Assembly: GCF_002078875.1 (NCBI RefSeq)
Contig: NC_034411.1
Location: forward strand, 1,347,582-1,411,581
DNA from: Numida meleagris
Lineage: Eukaryota > Chordata > Aves > Galliformes > Numididae
Direction of reading: 5' to 3'
DNA: 64,000 bases
Below are positions 59,111-64,000 of the stretch, piece after piece. The notes under the pieces were generated by a model. It did no database searches. It had not been told where the DNA came from and saw only the letters and a list, made by a program, of their open reading frames with translations. The position numbers were made by a program, and so were the translations under genes. The number at the start of each line of letters is the position of its first letter. The stretch's first letter is position 1.

Positions 59111-62100
59111 CAACATGGATGAAATAGCTGAGGTCAGTGTGAGAGCACAACGCGGGGGAAGGATATCAGTAAGACACAGTGCTCAGAAAACAAATGATTA
59201 GACATTAAGGGCATGTGAAAGTGGAACGTTAATACACGTCTTTATGGAAATAATAACATTAAATACCCCCCTCCCTCCTCCTTTTCATTCAGGTTATTTA
59301 AAATCAAAGGTGCTAGATAAGCTAATTTTAGCTGCTTCACAAATACCTGTTTCTGCCTCTAAGGCTTGGCGGAGCAATGCGTATTCACCGGACTATGTTT
59401 TGCTGTGCAGTGCTGATTTCTAAGCATGCACCTTCACAGCTGCATGAGCTTTGGCCATGCTGCCTCTGGAAGAGCCTCCTTCCCCCTAACCATTGCTTTG
59501 CACATCCCACCACGGGCCATTGCTTCCAGGTGTGCTGGCACGGTGTCTTTTGCACTGCCTGCTACCTCAAGTGGTCCAGTTTATAACACTGCAGTTTGGT
59601 TAGGCTTTTTTTTTTCTTTTTTTTTTTAAACACCTTTGAAGAGTTCAGAGTAACCATTGGGGCATTCAGCCTCAGTGTTTGGGCTGTGGTGGGTCCTGGG
59701 GCTGCTGGGCTGGTGGCCATGGACTGTGTCCTCCCAGCCCCAAGTGTGGGGACTGGGAACTTGAGTGGACACAGAAAGCAGCCATTGACCCTCTGGCCTG
59801 GCGGGTGTTGGAAAGGCAATTACAGGGACTCGTTTTACAACCAAGTGATCATTTATCCTACTCGCAAAACCTGCTCGGCTCTGGGTGTATAGGTTATAGA
59901 GTAATACGCGTTCAAGTATCTATAAAATTGCCATTGAACTGTTGATTAATGGGAGGTAAAGTTGCTGCCCCAGGGAATAACCAAGTTTCAGAAAGGTGTG
60001 TCCTAAATCAATTAACGTTGAGTCCATCTTTGCCAGCAAAAGAGTAAGGTAGTGACGGTCTTTGGTTGTTGAGCTCGGCGTTTGGTTTTCAGGCAGGAGT
60101 TGCCACTTTCATCCCTTCTCACTCAGAACGGACTTGGTAACATCTGAGAAAGCTCCTGAAAAAATTATGAATAAGATGGCCTATTTTTTTTTCTTTCCAT
60201 CTTTCCTTCTTTATTTATTGCTACATCTCTTTGAATGGGGAGAGCCAAACCACGCCAGCCTTACTTTAGGCACTCTGCAGAGTTTAAGGGATTCCTTTCC
60301 CTCTTAGTGACTGACATTAGCACTTCATGGTTGCTCATCTCCCTCAGCATCATGGTTTGGCTGTCCTCTCCCCGACTTCTCTTTCAAAACCTTATTTAAA
60401 ACACTGCAGTCCGTTCCATTGCCTTTGGAAGCAACTGCTGTTTTAAAAAGTTGGCTAAAGAGGAACGTGGAGTCTCCAGAGCCTCATAAGAAGTACATAT
60501 TGTGCCCAAGACATGATACGTGATGCTGAAACTATCGGGGTCTGCTGCAGCACTTGGGAGAGGTTGCACGGGGCCTCAGAGCTGCCGTCTAAACCACTGC
60601 TGTCTCCTAGATGTCTTGCTAACAAGCCTCGGAGATTTGTACTGACTAGCTGACTCTTCCGAGCTCGCAGCAAGAACCTTTCCTCAGTGTTTCTATAAAC
60701 CAGAGCAGTGCCAGCCTGCCCGCCGGTGCTGTGCTGAGCTGACACAATGCAAGCAGCACTGCCCGTCAATTACCAACAAAACGGAGGCACCGCTCTTCCC
60801 CACCACGGCTCCAGTGCCCCGGCTGGGGCAGGACCTGCACGGCACCCTCGGAGGCAACAAATGCAGAATGAGGCACGACGATTCCTCTTCTGCTTTTTGC
60901 CCCCTTTATTTTTGTCATACAGAAGTTGTTTTCAGTACTTTTCTCGACTTCTCCTTTTTTTTTTTTTTTCTCCCCATCCCTTCCTCTTTCCATTTCACCT
61001 TTGCCTTTGAGCTCTCACTCCCCCGTTCTTCTCTCTCCTTTTTCTTCTCAGCATCTATTTATTCCTTTTGTCTCACAAATTGTCTCTCTGCCTGGCTTTC
61101 TTTTTCCCAGCACTTACTGTATTCCGTGTGTTTTCGCAACTCTAATGCTAGCTTGTCTGACAAAGAATAAACTCCTATTTATGGAAAATATATGCAGCTA
61201 GATGCACTGCTAAAACACGTTCAGACTGTTTGCTCACAGTTGCCCTGCACAGTCAGCGTGGCACTGCTAACACAAGGACTGAGCAGCCACCATTGCATGT
61301 ACCCAAACGAAGAGCCAAAGGCCACGCCAGCACACACCGATGCGGCCGCACAGGTCCTGTGCAATGGGTGCACAGGGGTTCAGGTTCTTCTGTCGGGACC
61401 CATCTTAAACCACCCAGCCTCTTTTCTCCTCTGTCAGTCAAACAGTGCTGTCTGGTGAGTCATTAAGATCTAATAACCTACACTTCCAGCACTACTCACT
61501 TTGCCCAGGAAGGGACAGCAATTAGTCGTGCTCTGCAGTGTAGACCGATGCATATCGTGTACTTCTAACCACGCTCATCTCAAGCTGTTTTTCTTGCCTT
61601 TAACCAGCGTTTCCACAGTTATTTCTACCATCATTCCCAAATCATCTTTTTCTGGTGGGAACGGAAAGATGTTCTTTCTGCTTGTGTTTCTTTCAGTGCG
61701 TGCTATTGTCTGGCAGACTTGTGCTCCCCTGTCCTGCACCCTGACGTCTGCAGGGAAGCAGAAAGATGTTTATGGAAGCAAATGGATCACGGCTAAGGAC
61801 CGACTGGTACCACAGTTAGTTTTGCAAGAACTGTATTCAAAGTGGAAAAGAGTGGAAAAAAAAACTTGGAGTTCCTGGAAACTGGAATCTTTATTCTGGT
61901 TCTCATCATGTTAATCCCCACTGAGCCCATCTTCTGTAATAGATGTCTTCTGCTAATTATTCCATTGCCAGTTCAGGCTATAATTTTAGATCACTCTGAG
62001 CAAGAGGTATTATCAGCTGGTTTGCTGGGACATCTCTGAAGCGAAAGGAGCAGTGTGGTGGTGTGATTTCACCTTGTGCCTCCAGATTAGCATCTGAAAG

Positions 62101-62699
62101 CAGCGGCACTCCAGCCACGATTCGTTTTAAAGCAGACTTAGTCTTTGTGCGCTGTTTCTTGCTTAAGTACGGTAAATAAAGGGTGAGCTTTTCTAAGGCA
62201 CAAAGGGTAACTCCTCCACTGAACGCCGGTGGAAGTTGTGCGTCTAATTCCCCTTTTTGCTTTTTTGAAAGCACACGTCTCTGCTCTGCCCATGTGCACG
62301 CAGGCATAAGCCCCGCATTCCCACTCAACCCTCTGCACACTGTGTCATTTTCTTCCAGCATCACAAACTTTCTGCCGAAATATGCCAGGGGTATTTTTCT
62401 CAAGCTGCTGAGACCCGGTTCTCCACTTCCCCCTCTGCACTCGTGGGCCGATCAGATCCTGAAGTTCGCAGGGTCGCGGAAGAGCTTAGGAGCCTCTGCT
62501 GCAGACGCTGCCTCTGTGCTCTAAAAAACAACCAGGAGAACAGCAGCTCAGCTGGGAAGAGCATATGCAATAGCCCTTTAATCATTGCTTCGGCTCACCA
62601 TGTCACGATGCGTAAGCTCGCTCATCAATGAGGCTAGGGATGCCAAAGCAGAGGACTTCTTAAATATTTCAAACGCCTGCATCTCGTGCTACCAGATTT
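59111..62699. other. Unique DNA, no gene seen
   Basis: 59600-59630 is T-rich. 60895-61120 is pyrimidine-rich and includes CTTTTTCTTCTCAG ending at 61051, a strong acceptor-like signal without a recognisable exon after it. Frames up to 141 codons (61978-62403, minus) and 137 codons (61501-61914, plus) are unrecognised. No repeat family identified. Confidence 0.55.
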
Positions 62700-62728
62700 A
62701 AAAAAAAAAAAAAAGGGGGGGGGGGGGG
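62700..62728. repeat. Poly(A)-poly(G) junction, A15G14
   Basis: Fifteen A's followed directly by fourteen G's (C14T15 on the other strand). It lies about 150 bp left of the CpG-rich segment. A 181-codon plus frame (62686-63231) begins here and encodes K- and G-runs; I regard it as an artefact of repeat and GC-rich composition. Confidence 0.93.
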
Positions 62729-62869
62729 AAGAAAAGAAGATAGAAAAAAAAATCTCTTGGATCAAAAGTGTCTCCTTATCAGGAAACGAAGGACGGGAAC
62801 AAAAATACCCTCCTCCTCCATCTCCTTTTCCCACCACAAACTCGACGGCAGAATTCTTCCATCGGACGG

Positions 62870-62885
62870 CCCCCCCCCAAAAAAA
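62870..62885. repeat. Poly(C)-poly(A) junction, C9A7
   Basis: Nine C's run directly into seven A's at the left edge of the CpG-rich segment. Confidence 0.9.
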
Positions 62886-63262
62886 GGAGGGCGGGCTGTT
62901 TCCCAACGGGGCTCCCCGGTGCACGTCGGCAAGTTGCAGCCCGTCAGCCCAGCAGCAGCAGCGGGCGGCGCGGGGGGGAGCAGCGGCCAGCAGGTGTCTC
63001 TATGGGCGTCTGTGCAGGCACGGCTCCGACGGCCGCGATGGGGTGGGCTGGGGGTTTGAAGCGCCTTCCCTCCCTGCAGACACCGAACCCTCCCTCAGAT
63101 GCTTAAGGGAAGGAAGGGGATGCTTTATAAAGGTGCTTGAGGCAGAGCTGCCGTCCAGTGCCCGCTGCAGACGGCCGCGTTTGGGGGTTGGAGGCTCTCC
63201 GTGCAGGTCGTGCAGAAAATGGGCACGCTGAGGGCGTTTTGCAGGAGCTCTCCCATTGGCAC
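62881..63262. promoter_or_regulatory. CpG-island-like segment, possible promoter
   Basis: By hand count about 29 CpGs lie in 380 bp, and G+C is clearly above 60%, against an AT-rich, CpG-poor background. By estimate this meets the usual length, GC and observed/expected limits for a small CpG island. A TATAAA box lies at 63126-63131 on the plus strand, followed about 30 bp downstream by GC-rich sequence. A start site in either direction is possible, and no first exon is recognisable. Alternatives are a GC-rich enhancer or an intragenic CpG patch. Confidence 0.45.
63126..63131 (+). promoter_or_regulatory. TATA-like box in CpG segment
   Basis: TTTATAAAG within the CpG-rich segment, in a GC-rich surround where a TATA word is unlikely by chance composition. 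The core is nearly symmetrical, so the direction is uncertain. There is no transcript evidence. Confidence 0.25.
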
Positions 63263-63338
63263 GATCCAGGTCTTTGAGAATACAAGAGTCCATCACCCAT
63301 CCGGTCGTGTTTCCGTGGCGGAAGGGTTTATGCAATTT

Positions 63339-63363
63339 AAAAAAAAAAAAGGGGGGGGGGGGG
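63339..63363. repeat. Poly(A)-poly(G) junction, A12G13
   Basis: Twelve A's followed directly by thirteen G's, the same architecture as 62700-62728 and on the same strand, about 80 bp right of the CpG-rich segment. Confidence 0.93.
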
Positions 63364-64000
63364 ATGATTTGAACGCTCTGTCCCTCTCGTGGAATTACAC
63401 TCGGACTTTATCCAAAGAGACAGGGAAGGGATTTTGTTGTTTTGTTTGATCGCTTCTTACCCCAGAACTTTGTTTGACTCGAACCACAACGCTACAAGCA
63501 TTCAAACCCCACCTTCAGCTGTGATGCTGATTTATAAACCAGCATTCAGCTGCTGAAGTTCACTGTTGCATGCGGAAGGTCTTCAATTCCCAACAAATTA
63601 CCGGCATTTTTTAGCTATTTACAAATTAACGTTTCCTCTGAACTTTGTGCGTTTCTTAATAATCCAGCCTGCTTTCTTCAGTTTCTGCTTAGAAACCTCG
63701 CGCCAGTGCATTAGGCAGCAATAGGGGCAGCTGCAGAGCATCAGTTAAATTGGAGTTAAATAAAAAAAAAAAAAAAAAAATCTAGATCAACTTTTTATCC
63801 TTAGGCAAGTTATGCACCGAGTAAAATTAAACCACTATATGTACTTGTAGATCGAAGAACCAGAGGTGGAGGATGGGTCAGAAACACTAAGATCAAAGTT
63901 TTCCTTCTTTGAAAGAAAACCCTTTGAAAAGCCCCCATGCCACCTATTCTGCTTGTTAATGTTTTGACTGGAAGTGTCTGGCAGTGTCATCAGCAGCAGA
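63364..64000. other. Unique DNA, no gene seen
   Basis: Contains an A19 run. The part at 63470-63660 is repeat-free with scattered CpGs and could belong to the same regulatory neighbourhood as the CpG island. No frame or RNA gene is recognised. Confidence 0.5.
63762..63780. repeat. Poly(A) run, A19
   Basis: Nineteen A's preceded by GAGTTAAAT. The AATAAA formed at the start of the run is fortuitous, because no gene body precedes it. Confidence 0.9.

Noticed and set aside
61021..61051. Very strong polypyrimidine tract and CAG, as in a splice acceptor
   Set aside because: The tract is part of about 200 bp of pyrimidine-rich DNA, and no plausible exon or donor follows.
62686..63231. 181-codon plus-strand frame in the CpG segment
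   Set aside because: Starts in an A15G14 homopolymer junction and continues in stop-poor GC-rich DNA; no protein family recognised.

Overview
This window looks like avian nuclear DNA, probably from a landfowl-type bird. The best evidence is a 5'-truncated CR1 LINE 3' end at 56652-57067. It carries the CR1 tail with its short ATTCTATG-type terminal repeat. Weathered amniote repeats are scattered around it (MIR/L3-like pieces and small palindromic elements), and there are no mammalian Alu/B1/L1 elements. No operons, Shine-Dalgarno sites, phage genes, CRISPR arrays or other prokaryotic organisation are present. The species cannot be fixed from the sequence alone.

I found no protein-coding gene, exon, tRNA, rRNA, snRNA or microRNA that I can recognise. 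Open frames occur throughout, but the longest unbroken ones (about 160-186 codons) are what chance gives across six frames of 64 kb. Several of the longest consist of microsatellite translations or assembly N's. The window is best read as gene-poor intergenic or deep-intronic DNA. A few exon-like segments with good splice signals are listed as findings, not as genes.

Layout. 1-4500: an assembly gap (440-869), an old palindromic repeat (2386-2480), and a polypurine tract of about 630 bp interrupted by a second gap (3861-4490). 4500-13400: unique AT-rich DNA with a motif-dense block at 9040-9450 and a CpG-retaining block at 10081-10380. 13400-22100: a (GT)16 microsatellite, an L3/MIR-like tail, a regulatory-looking AT-rich block (14860-15215) and a CpG-rich patch (19800-20190). 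22100-34760: an A19T13 palindrome, a CpG-retaining block (22481-22790) and MIR-like relics. 34763-35409 is a third gap inside a pyrimidine repeat. 35410-48300: mostly featureless unique DNA with small repeat relics. 48330-48560: an AAGAG pentanucleotide satellite with one ambiguous base, followed at once by the most regulatory-looking block of the window (48600-49090). 49090-62700: unique DNA, the CR1 copy and another AT-rich block (58730-59110). 62700-63363: a CpG-island-like segment with a TATA-like box, bracketed by two poly(A)-poly(G) junctions. This is the best promoter candidate.

No new multi-gene system is visible. The observations most worth following are the CpG-retaining unique blocks as possible conserved enhancers, the CpG island near the right end, the coincidence of the assembly gaps with polypurine/polypyrimidine DNA, and a small set of exon-like segments.
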